This document shows, in pieces, positions 53,163 through 63,830 of a stretch of 64,000 nt of DNA (the stretch's first letter is position 1; the number at the start of each line of letters is the position of its first letter). The notes under the pieces were generated by a model, which did not search any database, was not told the origin of the DNA, and worked only from the letters and a program-made list of their open reading frames with translations. Origin of the DNA: Crenothrix sp. D3. Lineage in GTDB: Bacteria; Pseudomonadota; Gammaproteobacteria; Methylococcales; Methylomonadaceae. The stretch lies in assembly GCA_002134785.1 (NCBI GenBank), contig MBQZ01000018.1, positions 310,001-374,000 of the forward strand, read 5' to 3'. Made by a program: the position numbers and the translations under genes.

Positions 53163-54428
53163 TTATTTCACGACGCTGTTAATGACGAGGGTATGGCGAG
53201 TTTTATCGGCGACGGTGACGCTCTCAAGTACGCCGATTAAATCACCTGTTTGTTTCATGGCATTACCCGATTTAGAAATTCGTGCCAATAATTTAACGTC
53301 GGCAAAGTTGGATAATTTCATCGCAGGAGTCATTGCCTGTGCATCCGTTAAATTAGCGGCTAACGGTAACTCACTGACTTGTTTACGGATAATAGCTAAG
53401 GGCATTTGCGGCCCTGAGAGTGCTTGTGCATAAATAAACACGGTATCAGTTGGGCTGGTTTGGGCTTGCAATTCAGGGGCAAGACTGACTTGTACATCAA
53501 CACTGGCAGTAGAAGCGGGGGGTGTTGCTTCTGCATTTGTTGCTTCTTGATTCACTATTTTTGTACCCGTTTCGTTATTCGCTTCGGCAATTTTACTGTC
53601 TATTTTTGCCAATAATCCGCGTGTTTCTTGTTGTGCTTCAGAGCCTTCTGGCAAAGAGTTTGCTAACTGCGTCCATAATTTTTTGGCTGCCATAAATTCG
53701 CCTACTTGGGCTTTTGCCATGCCTGCCAACCATAAAGCATTCGGATTCGTCGGCTGTAAGGCTAAGGCTTTAAAAACTAAATCAGCGGATTTTCCAGTCA
53801 CTTGTTCATCATTAACAAACGATAATGCCTCCGCATACTGCAACATCACATCGGGCTTATCGCCTAATAATTGATAAGCGTGCGCGTAGGCTTCGGCAGA
53901 TTGTGCGTATTTTTCTAAATGTTTATAGGACTTACCCAGCATTAACCACCCTTCCGCATTATTAGGATCAGCTTGCATTTTTTTTGCTAAACCATCGACC
54001 ATTTTATTGATAGCTTCTTGATTAGGCAGAGTGGGTTCATCACTTGCCAGCATCTCAGGTGTCGGCGAAATCGCGTTGAATGTGCCTAAGCCCCAATACA
54101 GCGTAGCCGCTAACACTGGCACGCCAAACATCAACAAGTATGCCATCCACTGGCCTTTTTCTGGATTCGCTTCAATCTGAGTTGTTAGTTCAAGATCATC
54201 ACTTAACGCTTGTTCCAGTTCAACACGTTGTTCATCGTATTGCGTTTGGCTTAAGGCATTCATTTGTAATTGTTCAGTTAATTCGGCTAAACGTTGTTTG
54301 GCAATCACAATATTGCGCTCGTTCATTGCCGCTTTGGCTATCGGACGTTGTCGCCAGAGTGGCGGCAAAATAAATAGTAATGCCAGTAATACCAAGCAGG
54401 CTGCAATCAATAAAAATAATAAATTCAA
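53163..54428 (-). CDS. ccmI: Cytochrome c maturation protein CcmI
   Basis: 421 residues. An N-terminal membrane helix, a cytoplasmic segment with helices (RLAELTEQLQMNALSQTQYDEQRVELEQAL), a second membrane helix (WMAYLLMFGVPVLAATLYWG), then a TPR domain (MLGKSYKHLEKYAQSAEAYAHA) and a C-terminal domain. It presents apocytochrome c to the haem ligation complex. It overlaps ccmH by four bases. Confidence 0.93.
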   Translation of the reverse strand: MNLLFLLIAACLVLLALLFILPPLWRQRPIAKAAMNERNIVIAKQRLAELTEQLQMNALSQTQYDEQRVELEQALSDDLELTTQIEANPEKGQWMAYLLMFGVPVLAATLYWGLGTFNAISPTPEMLASDEPTLPNQEAINKMVDGLAKKMQADPNNAEGWLMLGKSYKHLEKYAQSAEAYAHAYQLLGDKPDVMLQYAEALSFVNDEQVTGKSADLVFKALALQPTNPNALWLAGMAKAQVGEFMAAKKLWTQLANSLPEGSEAQQETRGLLAKIDSKIAEANNETGTKIVNQEATNAEATPPASTASVDVQVSLAPELQAQTSPTDTVFIYAQALSGPQMPLAIIRKQVSELPLAANLTDAQAMTPAMKLSNFADVKLLARISKSGNAMKQTGDLIGVLESVTVADKTRHTLVINSVVK

Positions 54429-54889
54429 GATAAATTCTCCGTGTCCTTTTCGGTCAATAAACGGCGCACTGCCGCTAATTTTTCTGTATTCTCAGTGACA
54501 GGCGCGAGTGTTTTTTTGCGACGTACAAATAAAAATACCGTTAATAATCCGACCACGAGAAATGCGACTGGCCCTAGCCACAGTAAACCCGTTTTTGCTT
54601 TAAAGGGTGGATTGTATAAGACAAAATCGCCGTAACGGTCAGTCATGAATTGCTGTATATCGGCTTTGCTTTTGCCTTGTTGTAGCATTTCATACACTTG
54701 ACGACGTAAATCAGCGGCAAGTTCGGCGTTAGAATCACCTATTGGTTGGTTTTGACACACTAAACAGCGCAGTTCCGTCACCAGTGAGTTATAAGCGGCT
54801 TGTTGTTCTGGATTGGAAAATTGGTAGGCATCAACTGCATTCGCCAGCGGTGACAACAGCAGTAACAAAACGATTAATAAGGGTTTCAT
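54425..54889 (-). CDS. ccmH: Cytochrome c maturation protein CcmH
   Basis: 154 residues. Signal peptide, then the redox motif LRCLVCQNQPI (CxxC), the family's helical ADLRRQVYEMLQQGKSKADI, and a C-terminal membrane helix (LWLGPVAFLVVGLLTVFLFV). It reduces apocytochrome cysteines at the haem ligation step. It is translationally coupled to the CcmG and CcmI genes. Confidence 0.96.
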   Translation of the reverse strand: MKPLLIVLLLLLSPLANAVDAYQFSNPEQQAAYNSLVTELRCLVCQNQPIGDSNAELAADLRRQVYEMLQQGKSKADIQQFMTDRYGDFVLYNPPFKAKTGLLWLGPVAFLVVGLLTVFLFVRRKKTLAPVTENTEKLAAVRRLLTEKDTENLS

Positions 54890-55419
54890 GGGTTTTCTGC
54901 TTGCAAGGTAGCAATAAGAGGAAGAAAAATTTTCTGCACATCGTCAACGGTGACAGGCCCCGTGTGTTTGTAGCGAATAATGCCTTTTTTGTCGATAACA
55001 AAGGTTTCTGGTACACCGTAAACGCCCCAGTCAATACCGATACGCCCATCTTGATCCATAATGCTGACGGTGTAGGGGTTGCCTAAGGTATCTAACCAAT
55101 TTTTCGCGGCATCAGGCTCATCTTTATAATTCAAACCGACAATGACTGCCGCCTGTTGTTTGGCTAATTGATTGAGTACAGGGTGTTCTGCACGACACGA
55201 GACACACCATGAAGCCCAGACATTAAACAACCATACTTTGCCTTTTAAATCGTCAGTCGATAATTTTTCAGTCGGCGCAGTCAGTTTAGGCGCGGAAAAT
55301 ACAGGTGCGGGTTTGTTAATAAACGGTGATGGAATATCATGCGGATTGAGGTTTAAGCCCAATGCTAGAAACACTGCCAATACGACAAACAATACTAAGG
55401 GTAGGATAAATTTAAGCAT
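54886..55419 (-). CDS. ccmG: Thiol:disulfide interchange protein CcmG/DsbE
   Basis: 177 residues from the ATG at 55419, giving the typical LKFILPLVLFVV anchor; the frame extends to 55446. A thioredoxin fold with VWASWCVSCRAEHPVL (WCxxC), GVYGVPETFVIDKKG and the cis-Pro. It is periplasmic and tethered to the inner membrane, where it reduces apocytochrome c cysteines. Its stop codon overlaps the ccmH start by four bases. Confidence 0.95.
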   Translation of the reverse strand: MLKFILPLVLFVVLAVFLALGLNLNPHDIPSPFINKPAPVFSAPKLTAPTEKLSTDDLKGKVWLFNVWASWCVSCRAEHPVLNQLAKQQAAVIVGLNYKDEPDAAKNWLDTLGNPYTVSIMDQDGRIGIDWGVYGVPETFVIDKKGIIRYKHTGPVTVDDVQKIFLPLIATLQAENP

Positions 55420-55440
55420 ATTTATAAAAAATGGCTGTAG

Positions 55441-55472
55441 AGACATTGCATTGCAACATCTAATGCAACGTC
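55441..55472. repeat. Dispersed hairpin repeat
   Basis: AGACATTGCA and TGCAACGTCT form a 10-bp stem with one mismatch. It resembles the hairpin at 9684-9712. It lies upstream of ccmG and after yacG. Confidence 0.55.
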
Positions 55473-55484
55473 TAAATAGATAGG

Positions 55485-55682
55485 TTATTGAAAAAAGGCA
55501 TCTTCATCGTCATTGCCCTCTGGCAATAACGACTCGCCTGCAATGCGCTTTTCTTCCATTGCCCATTCGCCTAAATCAATTAACTTGCAGCGTTCACTAC
55601 AAAAAGGCTTAAACAGTTGTTCAGCCGTCCAAGTCACAGCACGCTGACAAGTCGGGCATTTTACTATCAATGGGGATGGCAT
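55485..55682 (-). CDS. yacG: DNA gyrase inhibitor / zinc-binding protein YacG
   Basis: 65 residues from the ATG at 55682, which overlaps the zapD stop (TGATG). Zinc motif KCPTCQ...[12 protein letters not shown] (two CxxC-type pairs) and the acidic end typical of YacG. Reported in E. coli to inhibit gyrase. Confidence 0.95.
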   Translation of the reverse strand: MPSPLIVKCPTCQRAVTWTAEQLFKPFCSERCKLIDLGEWAMEEKRIAGESLLPEGNDDEDAFFQ

Positions 55683-56434
55683 CAGAGCAAACAACACGTT
55701 AACGTAAAAGGAATATTATCGGTACTTTGTGTAGCACGCACGTCACCAATAGAGGGAATCATAAATCTAACTGAACAACGGTGTTTACCTCCGCTGATTT
55801 CTGCAAAACAATGAATGGATTTATCGACATCGAGTTTGACCATTTGGTAAGACTGATTTTTATCCAGTGTAATTTGAAAAAATCCTGCGGCGGCAACTTC
55901 TGGACTAGGCGAACTGCTGGTGCGAATAAGTTTAAGAATTAAGTCGATGGCAAGTCGAATATCATCAAATGGATTACTCCATTGCTGAAGATTTTTTAAA
56001 CGAATTGCTTCATCTTGTTCTAGCCAATGATGATATTCGGGCAAATCAAAGGAACAAGTGCCACCTGGAATAGTGCTACGTTGAGAAATGCTCTGAAATA
56101 AATCACTTTGCATTACATGAGCACCTATTTTTCCTTTGACCGCATACAATTTTTTACTCATTTGTGTCAATTGAAGCAAAGTAGCAGTGTGCTGATGATC
56201 CGTCATGGTATTTAAAACTTTCGCGCCACGATCCAGTTCTTTCAAAACGTCTGATTTCAAATCGTTACGTTTAAAAATCATAATAATATCCAGCAACACA
56301 CTCAATGCTGCTCGCTTATCTATTGCGGTAGTCCCTGCTGAAAAATGAGCAAATTGTTGAAATAGCTGTTCTAATCTTATGAAAACACGAATTCGTTCAT
56401 TGAGTGGAAATTCATAAGTAATGGTGGTGTTCAC
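55682..56434 (-). CDS. zapD: Cell division protein ZapD
   Basis: 250 residues, no signal peptide. The family start is [21 protein letters not shown]. Further ZapD segments are [12 protein letters not shown] and [16 protein letters not shown]. It bundles FtsZ filaments at the division ring. The order coaE-zapD-yacG is the normal gammaproteobacterial one. Confidence 0.95.
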   Translation of the reverse strand: MNTTITYEFPLNERIRVFIRLEQLFQQFAHFSAGTTAIDKRAALSVLLDIIMIFKRNDLKSDVLKELDRGAKVLNTMTDHQHTATLLQLTQMSKKLYAVKGKIGAHVMQSDLFQSISQRSTIPGGTCSFDLPEYHHWLEQDEAIRLKNLQQWSNPFDDIRLAIDLILKLIRTSSSPSPEVAAAGFFQITLDKNQSYQMVKLDVDKSIHCFAEISGGKHRCSVRFMIPSIGDVRATQSTDNIPFTLTCCLL

Positions 56435-56447
56435 AGACGCGTTTATC

Positions 56448-57044
56448 CTAGTAAGTGCTTAATGAAAGGTACAAATTGTGCAGGTTTTCAACTTGCTGCG
56501 CAAGTTCTACAGTCGTTTTAGTGTTATCAATGATGTCATGTGCGGATGCTCTTCTGAATTCGCGGGAAACTTGAGTATTTATGATGGATTGTACACGCTC
56601 AGCTGTCAGATTATCACGCTTTTGTACGCGGTCAATTTGTGTTTCTACAGGGCAATCAACCACCAGCACTCTATTCACAAAATCAGCGTTGTTAGTCTCA
56701 AATAATAATGGAATGCTAATAATACAATAAGGTGCGTTAAGCAAAGCCATTTGTTCTTCTATAGCCTGATAAACCAAAGGATGAATAATCGCTTCAAGTT
56801 TTTGTTTTTGCTCAGGGTGCGTAAAGACAAGTTCACGAATAGCGTCTCTATTTAATGAACCATCTGCGTATAAGCTATGCACGCCGAATGTTTGCTGAAT
56901 TAATATCAATGCAGGCTGCCCAACAGCAACCAGTTGATGGGCTATTTCGTCTGCGTCAATGACAGGGACATTGAGTTGATTAAAAAGTGTCGTTACCGCA
57001 CTTTTACCACAGCCGATACCACCTGTTAGCCCTATTTTTAACAC
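56448..57044 (-). CDS. coaE: Dephospho-CoA kinase
   Basis: 198 residues. P-loop GLTGGIGCGKSAV at the N-terminus, then the CoA-binding DADEIAHQLV and the lid-like HPLVYQAIEEQM and IPLLFETN. It catalyses the last step of coenzyme A synthesis. Confidence 0.96.
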   Translation of the reverse strand: MLKIGLTGGIGCGKSAVTTLFNQLNVPVIDADEIAHQLVAVGQPALILIQQTFGVHSLYADGSLNRDAIRELVFTHPEQKQKLEAIIHPLVYQAIEEQMALLNAPYCIISIPLLFETNNADFVNRVLVVDCPVETQIDRVQKRDNLTAERVQSIINTQVSREFRRASAHDIIDNTKTTVELAQQVENLHNLYLSLSTY

Positions 57045-57048
57045 CTAT

Positions 57049-57912
57049 TTACAAACCTACTGACGTTAAATACAGTTGATTAATATCATTGCCCCATAGT
57101 AACGAAATCCAACCTGCCGCCGATAAATAAGGACCAAAAGGAATCGGCTTGTTGTGGTCATGTTTAGCAAAAATTATTAGGCTGATACCAATAACTGCAC
57201 CTACCAACGATGATAATAAAATAATCATTGGCAAGGTTTGCCAACCTAGCCACGCGCCAAATAATGCTAGTAATTTAAAATCACCGTAACCCATTCCTTC
57301 TTTACCTGTGGCTAGTTTAAAGCCTTGATACACTAGCCAAAGCACTAAATAACCCGCAATTGCGCCGATAATACTTGCTTCTGGGTTAGTAAATAAACCA
57401 AATAAGCTCAATAACAACCCCAACCAAAGCATGGGCAAAGTGATGTTATCGGGTAATAACTGGTGATCAATGTCGATAAAACTTAGTGCAATTAAGCCCC
57501 ACGTTAGCAGTAACGCAAACCACACTTGCGGTGTATAACCAAAATGCCACGCCACCAGCACCGATGTAATAGCTGTCAAGGCTTCTATTAATGGATAACG
57601 ACAACTAATTGGGTTTTTGCAGTGTGCGCATTGTCCTTTTAAAAAAACATAGCTAATAACAGGAATATTTTGATAAGGTTTAATAGGTGATTGACAATTG
57701 GGGCAACGTGATAAGGGCAAAGAAAGATTAAATGGCTCAGTTTCGACATCAGCTTCTAGCTGTAAATAGTCAAGACAGTCTTTGCGCCAACTGCGTTGTA
57801 ACATAATAGGTAATCGATAAATCACCACATTAAGAAAACTACCCACTAGCAAACCGACGATACCCACTAGCATGGAAAATAAATAAGGTGATGTTAATAA
57901 TAGTGCTGTCAT
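57049..57912 (-). CDS. pilD: Type IV prepilin peptidase / N-methyltransferase
   Basis: 287 residues, multi-pass. The N-terminal GSFLNVVIYRLP and zinc-binding CPNCQ...CAHCKN precede the two catalytic Asp sites FIDIDHQLLPD and GYGDFKL. It cleaves and methylates type IV prepilins and pseudopilins. One base separates it from pilC. Confidence 0.97.
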   Translation of the reverse strand: MTALLLTSPYLFSMLVGIVGLLVGSFLNVVIYRLPIMLQRSWRKDCLDYLQLEADVETEPFNLSLPLSRCPNCQSPIKPYQNIPVISYVFLKGQCAHCKNPISCRYPLIEALTAITSVLVAWHFGYTPQVWFALLLTWGLIALSFIDIDHQLLPDNITLPMLWLGLLLSLFGLFTNPEASIIGAIAGYLVLWLVYQGFKLATGKEGMGYGDFKLLALFGAWLGWQTLPMIILLSSLVGAVIGISLIIFAKHDHNKPIPFGPYLSAAGWISLLWGNDINQLYLTSVGL

Positions 57913-59139
57913 TTAGCCAACCGCCGCACCTAATTTGAAGATAGGTAAATACATAGCCACAATCAGACCACCCACTAAAATGCCTAATACCACCATAATA
58001 ATCGGTTCCATTAAACTGCTCAGATTATCAACTAAGTTATCCACTTCTTCCTCATAAAAATCAGCTACTTTAGCCAACATGGCATCCATAGACCCTGCTT
58101 CTTCACCAATCGCAATCATTTGTTGCACCATGAATGGAAAAAGATCACCCATTGCCATCGCAGTTTGTAATCGATTACCCATAGAGACTTCTTCACGAAT
58201 TTTCATTACTGCTTCGTAATAAACAATATTGCCACACGCACCTGCTACTGATTCCAAGGCTTCAACCAATGGCACGCCTGCAGCAGACATGGTTGATAAG
58301 GTTCTTGCAAATCGCGCAATCGCCGATTTGTTTAAAATCAAACCAACGATAGGTAACTTAAGCATGGTTCTGTCTAAAAAATGATTAAATGCAAGTGACC
58401 TTTTTTTGAAAAAACCAAATACCTTTATAATCGTAAAAACAACACCAATCACAATCCACCAATTGGCCTGCATCCATTCTGACATATGTACTACCATCAG
58501 CGTAAAAGCGGGTAAATCTGCACCAAAACTGGCAAACAAATCGGCAAACACAGGGACAACAAACACCAGCAAAATAGTAGTTACCACAAAAGCCACCACC
58601 AATACCGCGATAGGGTAAGTGAGTGCTTTTTTGATTTTCTTCTTCATCGACTCGGTTTTTTCTTTATAGGTTGCTATTTTTCCGAGCAAACCTTCCAATA
58701 TCCCTGCTTTTTCACCTGCTTCCACCAAATTACAAAATAACTCGTCGAAATAGAGAGGTCTTTTTTTCAAAGATTCAGCGAGCGTATCACCGCCCTCAAC
58801 ATCAGCTTTTATGCCCATTATTAATTCACGCATACTGAGGTTTTCATGCCCTCTGCCAACAATATCAAATGATTGTACCAACGCCACGCCTGCCTGTAGC
58901 ATGGTCGCTAACTGTCGGGCAAAAAAAGAAATATCAGCGGGGGTAATTGGCTGAGATGAAGGTCCAAATAAATTTATTTGCTTGGGTTTTTTTTTGATTT
59001 TGGTGATGCGATAGCCCATTTTTCGCAATTCAGTTTTTGCGACCATCTCGTTTTTTGCAGCGATCTCACCTTTAATAGGTTTTTTAGCACTATCAAAACC
59101 TTGCCACTGAAAGTCTATTTGTTCAATTTGATCTGCCAT
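57913..59139 (-). CDS. pilC: Type IV pilus inner-membrane platform protein
   Basis: 408 residues. Two GspF domains (FARQLATMLQAGVALVQSFDIV; FARTLSTMSAAGVPLVEALESV) each with membrane helices. The N-terminal KPIKGEIAAKNEMVAKTELRKMGYRITKI is family-like. It lies between pilB and pilD. Confidence 0.97.
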   Translation of the reverse strand: MADQIEQIDFQWQGFDSAKKPIKGEIAAKNEMVAKTELRKMGYRITKIKKKPKQINLFGPSSQPITPADISFFARQLATMLQAGVALVQSFDIVGRGHENLSMRELIMGIKADVEGGDTLAESLKKRPLYFDELFCNLVEAGEKAGILEGLLGKIATYKEKTESMKKKIKKALTYPIAVLVVAFVVTTILLVFVVPVFADLFASFGADLPAFTLMVVHMSEWMQANWWIVIGVVFTIIKVFGFFKKRSLAFNHFLDRTMLKLPIVGLILNKSAIARFARTLSTMSAAGVPLVEALESVAGACGNIVYYEAVMKIREEVSMGNRLQTAMAMGDLFPFMVQQMIAIGEEAGSMDAMLAKVADFYEEEVDNLVDNLSSLMEPIIMVVLGILVGGLIVAMYLPIFKLGAAVG

Positions 59140-59141
59140 GA

Positions 59142-60845
59142 TTATTCCTTAGTGATACGGTCAATTTCTTCTAAGCTAGTAAACCCCTGACGCACTTTAT
59201 TGAGTCCTGAGCGACGTAAATCATTAAAACCTTCGGCTAAAGATAGCTCTGCTATTTCCATTGCATTGCCACCTTTTAAAACCAGTGCGCGTAATTTTTC
59301 AGTGAGTGTCATGACTTGATAAACACCAACACGCCCTTTGTAGCCATTAGAACATTGATCACAACCAACAGGTTCGTAGATGTGTAAGTCTTTTAGCTCC
59401 TCTTGTTTAAAGCCTGCGTCTAATAGAACATTATCAGGAAAGTCAGCTTCTTTTTTGCAATGTACACACAGTCTTCGTCCTAAGCGTTGCGCCATAATTA
59501 AATTAACCGCAGAAACGATATTAAAAGCGGGTATACCCATTTGCAGCAATCGATTTAGGGTCTGTGGTGCGTCATTGGTATGTAAGGTTGATAACACTAA
59601 ATGTCCAGTTTGCGCGGCTTTCACCGCAATTTCAGCGGTTTCTAAATCTCGAATCTCACCTACCATAATAATATCAGGATCTTGCCGTAAAAAAGCACGC
59701 AAGGCAGTCGCAAAAGTTAAGCCAGCCTTTGGATTCATGTTGACCTGATTAATACCCTCTACGGTGATTTCCACTGGGTCTTCTGCTGTAGAAATATTGA
59801 CATCTACAGTATTAAGAATATTCAAGCCTGTATAAAGCGTTACGGTTTTACCACTACCCGTAGGGCCAGTTACTAGAACCAAGCCGTAAGGTCGATTAAT
59901 CGCATGAAGAAAAAGTTTTTGTTGCTCTGGTTCAAAACCTAATTTTTCAATCCCTAATTGGGCATTAGTCGGATCTAAAATCCGCATAACAACTTTTTCA
60001 CCAAATAACGTTGGGCAGGTATTGACACGAAAATCGATAGCACGATTTTTGGATAATATCAATTTGATACGACCATCCTGCGGAATTCGTCGTTCAGCAA
60101 TATCCATTTTGGACATTACTTTAATTCTTGAAACAATTCTATTGGCTATGCTGGGCGGGGGATTGACAATAGTACGCAGCATTCCATCCTGTCTAACGCG
60201 AATGCGAAAGGTTTTTTCGTAAGGTTCAAAATGTATATCCGACACGCCTTTTTTAACGCCGTCCAATAGAATTTTATTCACAAAGCGTACAATCGGTGCC
60301 TCATCTACTTCCGCATTAATGTCGATTGCATCGTCATTGGCAACCGTTAAGTTATCTAAATCATCATCGAGTATATCGCCCATTGCTGATTCTGGCTCTT
60401 CTAAAGCAAGGTCAATGGCTTTGGTTAACTTGTTTTCTTCAACCAGTATTACTTTGGGATTCAGCAAACTTTGAAACTTAATATCATCTAACATCTGATT
60501 ATTAGATGGATCTGATACTGCGATAAATACCGATTTGCCTCTTACAAAAAGAGGCAGCACATTATACTGTAGTATAAGTTTGGTACTAATTTTGGCAACA
60601 GGCAAGGCGCGACAATCAATAGCATCCAAATCAAATAACGGAAAACCAAATTGTGTGGAAACTAGTTCGGCAACTATTTTACTGTCTATAAATTTATGGG
60701 CGACAAGATAAGTTAGCGGCGCAAGTTTCTCTCTTTTTGCGTCTTGGTCATGAGTTTTGGCATCACTTTCCGTCAGAAACCCATGCTGAATCAGAAAATT
60801 CATAATGCCACTAAGTTGTTGAGCCTCTTTTGGTGCAGTAGCCAT
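59142..60845 (-). CDS. pilB: Type IV pilus assembly ATPase
   Basis: 567 residues from the ATG at 60845 (MATAPKEAQ); the frame extends to a TTG at 60908 inside a palindrome, which is unlikely. The GspE N-domain is followed by Walker A VTGPTGSGKTVTLYTGL, the Asp box AEDPVE, Walker B DIIMVGEIRD and the zinc tetracysteine CVHCKK...CDQC. It powers pilus extension. pilA and pilT are not in this window. Confidence 0.96.
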   Translation of the reverse strand: MATAPKEAQQLSGIMNFLIQHGFLTESDAKTHDQDAKREKLAPLTYLVAHKFIDSKIVAELVSTQFGFPLFDLDAIDCRALPVAKISTKLILQYNVLPLFVRGKSVFIAVSDPSNNQMLDDIKFQSLLNPKVILVEENKLTKAIDLALEEPESAMGDILDDDLDNLTVANDDAIDINAEVDEAPIVRFVNKILLDGVKKGVSDIHFEPYEKTFRIRVRQDGMLRTIVNPPPSIANRIVSRIKVMSKMDIAERRIPQDGRIKLILSKNRAIDFRVNTCPTLFGEKVVMRILDPTNAQLGIEKLGFEPEQQKLFLHAINRPYGLVLVTGPTGSGKTVTLYTGLNILNTVDVNISTAEDPVEITVEGINQVNMNPKAGLTFATALRAFLRQDPDIIMVGEIRDLETAEIAVKAAQTGHLVLSTLHTNDAPQTLNRLLQMGIPAFNIVSAVNLIMAQRLGRRLCVHCKKEADFPDNVLLDAGFKQEELKDLHIYEPVGCDQCSNGYKGRVGVYQVMTLTEKLRALVLKGGNAMEIAELSLAEGFNDLRRSGLNKVRQGFTSLEEIDRITKE

Positions 60846-60885
60846 GTAATCATTATTGTCAGGGGTGAAGGAGATATAAGCTAGG

Positions 60886-60910
60886 TTGAGTGCGCATTGC
60901 GCACTCAACT
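60886..60910. terminator. Perfect 25-base palindrome after valS
   Basis: GTTGAGTGCGCA, one T, TGCGCACTCAAC. It starts 8 bases after the valS stop in the reading direction, and the pilB start is 41 bases beyond. It has no T-run, so it may be a weak terminator or a DNA-binding palindrome. Confidence 0.5.
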
Positions 60911-60917
60911 TACTAAC

Positions 60918-63725
60918 TTATAAAGACTGGATTTTAATTCGCTGTTGCTCAAGGTTGTTAAGCATAGTCTGTAAATCAGCCAATTTTGCTTTTTCTTTAT
61001 CGATAACATCGGGCGGGGCTTTATCAATGAAAGTAGGATTACTTAATTTACCTTCAACTCTGGGTAATTCCTTGCTAATTTTTTGAATTTCTTTATCCAA
61101 TCGGACTAATTCAGCTTCTTTATCAATCAAACCTGCCATCGGAATCAAAATTTTCAGCTCGCCGACTAAAGCCATCGCTGATTCTGGACTCACATCCTCA
61201 GGATTTAACCAAATGATAGTCTCTAAGCGTGCCAACTTTTCTAAATAACTACGATTATTCGCTAAGCACTGTTGGTCAATTGTTGAGCCATTTTGCAATA
61301 ATACAGGCAATGGCTTACTAGGGGCAATATTCATTTCCCCACGAATACGGCGAACACCAAGGATAAACTGCATCAACCATTGAGTTTCAGTAATCGCATC
61401 AGTATCAATCTTTGATTCGTCGCTGATAGGGTAAGGCTGTAACATAATGGTATCACCTTCAATACCCGCTAATGGTGCGACCCGTTGCCAAATTTCTTCG
61501 GTAATAAACGGCATAATTGGATGCGCTAAACGCAATAGGCTTTCTAATACCGTCAACAACGTTTTGCGCGTACCACGTTGCAAGGCTTCATCATCTGATT
61601 GCAACGATACTTTTGCCAGTTCCAAATACCAATCGCAGTATTCGTTCCAAGTAAAATCATAAATTGCTTGGGCGGCTAAATCAAAACGGTAATTATCGAT
61701 AGCATGGCTAACGGTTTTCGTGACCTCATGCAAACGAGATACTATCCAACGATCAACTTGCGTATAAGTACATTCCCCTGTTAAACCACAATCTTGCTCT
61801 TCGGTATTCATCAACACATACCGCGCCGCGTTCCATAATTTATTACAGAAATTACGATAACCTTCAGTACGCGCCAAATCAAACCGAATATCACGCCCTG
61901 TTGAAGCGAGTGATGCAAAGGTAAAACGCAACGCGTCTGTGCCGTAAGATTGAATGCCGTCAGGAAAATCTTTACGCGTCGCTTGCTCGATTTTTTTAGC
62001 CAAATGCGGCTGCATCATGCCACCGATACGTTTAGTGACTAAGGTTTCTAAATCAATCCCATCAATAATATCGATGGGGTCAAGTACGTTACCCTTAGAT
62101 TTAGACATTTTCTGTCCTTCCGCATCACGCACCAGCCCATGAATATAGACTTCTTTAAATGGCACTTGTCCTTGAAATTTCAAACCCATCATAATCATCC
62201 GCGCCACCCAGAAGAAAATAATATCAAAGCCTGTCACTAACACGCTGGTTGGATAATGTTTAGCTAATTCTTCGGTATTTTCAGGCCATCCCAAGGTAGA
62301 AAACGGCCATAAGGCAGAAGAAAACCAAGTATCCAGCACGTCTTCATCTTGTTTCAACGCATAATCAGCAGGTAGATTATGTTGTTCACGAATCGCCTCT
62401 TCAGTACGCCCCACATAAATATTACCTAGCTCGTCATACCACGCAGGGATTCGATGCCCCCACCAGATTTGACGTGAAATACACCAATCCTGAATATTAC
62501 GCATCCAATCAAAATAAGTATTTTTCCAGTTATCTGGGACAAACTTAATATCACCATTTTCCACGGCGGCAATCGCGGGTTCTGCTAAAGGTGCAACTTT
62601 CACATACCACTGATCGGTTAATAATGGCTCAATCACCGCGCCCGTTCTATCACCGCGTGGAGTCATCAACTTATGGTCAGCAATTTTTTCTAACAAACCG
62701 AGTGCGTCTAAATCAGCTACCATTTGTTTACGCGCCGCAAAACGGTCTAAGCCTTGATAAGCCGCAGGAATTAAATCGCCCTCGCCTTCTTCATTGCTAC
62801 GAATCGCTGCATCGACAGTAAACAGATTAATCAAACCACCATGCGGCAAGGCTTGCATAGCCGACGTATGACGATGACGCGTCCACACCCCATAATCATT
62901 AAAATCATGCGCTGGGGTAATTTTCACGCAACCCGTACCAAACTCAGGATCAACATACTCATCGGCAATAATCGGAATGCGTCTACCCGTCAAAGGCAAT
63001 TCCACAAACTCACCCAACAAATGCTTATAACGCTCATCATTTGGATGAATCGCCACCGCCGCATCACCTAACATGGTTTCAGGGCGCGTAGTTGCAACGA
63101 TTAAATGCCCTTGCCCATTCGATAACGGATAACGCAAGTGCCACATAAAACCGTTTTCTTCTTCCGATAATACTTCCAAATCAGACACGGCGGTATGCAA
63201 AACAGGATCCCAATTCACCAAGCGTTTACCGCGATAAATCAGCCCTTCTTCATACAGCCGAATAAACACTTCCTGCACGGCATCGGACATCCCCTCATCC
63301 ATCGTAAAGCGTTCGCGTGACCAATCCAGCGATGAACCCATACGGCGTAATTGACGCGTAATCGTGCCGCCTGATTCCTCTTTCCATTGCCAGACTTTTT
63401 TAACAAACTCCTCGCGTCCGTAATCGTGGCGCGTTTTACCTTCCGCGTTACACAAGCGTTCAACCACCATTTGCGTAGCAATCCCCGCGTGGTCAGTCCC
63501 CGCTTGCCACAGCGTACTATAGCCTTTCATTCGATGATAACGGGTCAGCGCGTCCATAATGGTATCTTGAAACGCATGACCCATGTGCAGACTGCCCGTA
63601 ACATTAGGCGGTGGAATCATAATGCAATACGATTCATCGGCAGGTTTAGCGGAGAAATAATCGTTCGCTTCCCAAGTGTCGTACCAACGTTGTTCAATCG
63701 CGTGAGGTGAATATGTTTTTTCCAT
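60918..63725 (-). CDS. valS: Valyl-tRNA synthetase
   Basis: 935 residues. HIGH motif [18 protein letters not shown] motif [13 protein letters not shown]; editing segment [12 protein letters not shown]-terminal coiled coil ([24 protein letters not shown]). Complete. Confidence 0.98.
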   Translation of the reverse strand: MEKTYSPHAIEQRWYDTWEANDYFSAKPADESYCIMIPPPNVTGSLHMGHAFQDTIMDALTRYHRMKGYSTLWQAGTDHAGIATQMVVERLCNAEGKTRHDYGREEFVKKVWQWKEESGGTITRQLRRMGSSLDWSRERFTMDEGMSDAVQEVFIRLYEEGLIYRGKRLVNWDPVLHTAVSDLEVLSEEENGFMWHLRYPLSNGQGHLIVATTRPETMLGDAAVAIHPNDERYKHLLGEFVELPLTGRRIPIIADEYVDPEFGTGCVKITPAHDFNDYGVWTRHRHTSAMQALPHGGLINLFTVDAAIRSNEEGEGDLIPAAYQGLDRFAARKQMVADLDALGLLEKIADHKLMTPRGDRTGAVIEPLLTDQWYVKVAPLAEPAIAAVENGDIKFVPDNWKNTYFDWMRNIQDWCISRQIWWGHRIPAWYDELGNIYVGRTEEAIREQHNLPADYALKQDEDVLDTWFSSALWPFSTLGWPENTEELAKHYPTSVLVTGFDIIFFWVARMIMMGLKFQGQVPFKEVYIHGLVRDAEGQKMSKSKGNVLDPIDIIDGIDLETLVTKRIGGMMQPHLAKKIEQATRKDFPDGIQSYGTDALRFTFASLASTGRDIRFDLARTEGYRNFCNKLWNAARYVLMNTEEQDCGLTGECTYTQVDRWIVSRLHEVTKTVSHAIDNYRFDLAAQAIYDFTWNEYCDWYLELAKVSLQSDDEALQRGTRKTLLTVLESLLRLAHPIMPFITEEIWQRVAPLAGIEGDTIMLQPYPISDESKIDTDAITETQWLMQFILGVRRIRGEMNIAPSKPLPVLLQNGSTIDQQCLANNRSYLEKLARLETIIWLNPEDVSPESAMALVGELKILIPMAGLIDKEAELVRLDKEIQKISKELPRVEGKLSNPTFIDKAPPDVIDKEKAKLADLQTMLNNLEQQRIKIQSL

Positions 63726-63767
63726 GTGTGACTCGTGTGTGTTTATTGTGAATTTGTTTATATCTAG

Positions 63768-63788
63768 TTCCCACGCGCTGCGTGGGAA
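63768..63788. repeat. Short dispersed palindrome upstream of valS
   Basis: TTCCCACGC/GCGTGGGAA with a 3-base loop, related to the outer arms of the repeat at 43324-43456. The following ATTCATA...TATGAAT arms (to 63838) overlap the end of the next gene. Confidence 0.6.
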
Positions 63789-63830
63789 TTCATACAGACC
63801 ACGCTACGGTCTATTGTTCAACGCAAGGCG

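Noticed and set aside
60845-60908. Upstream TTG start for pilB
   Set aside because: The extension would be translated from within the palindrome and does not resemble the PilB N-terminus; the ATG at 60845 is better.
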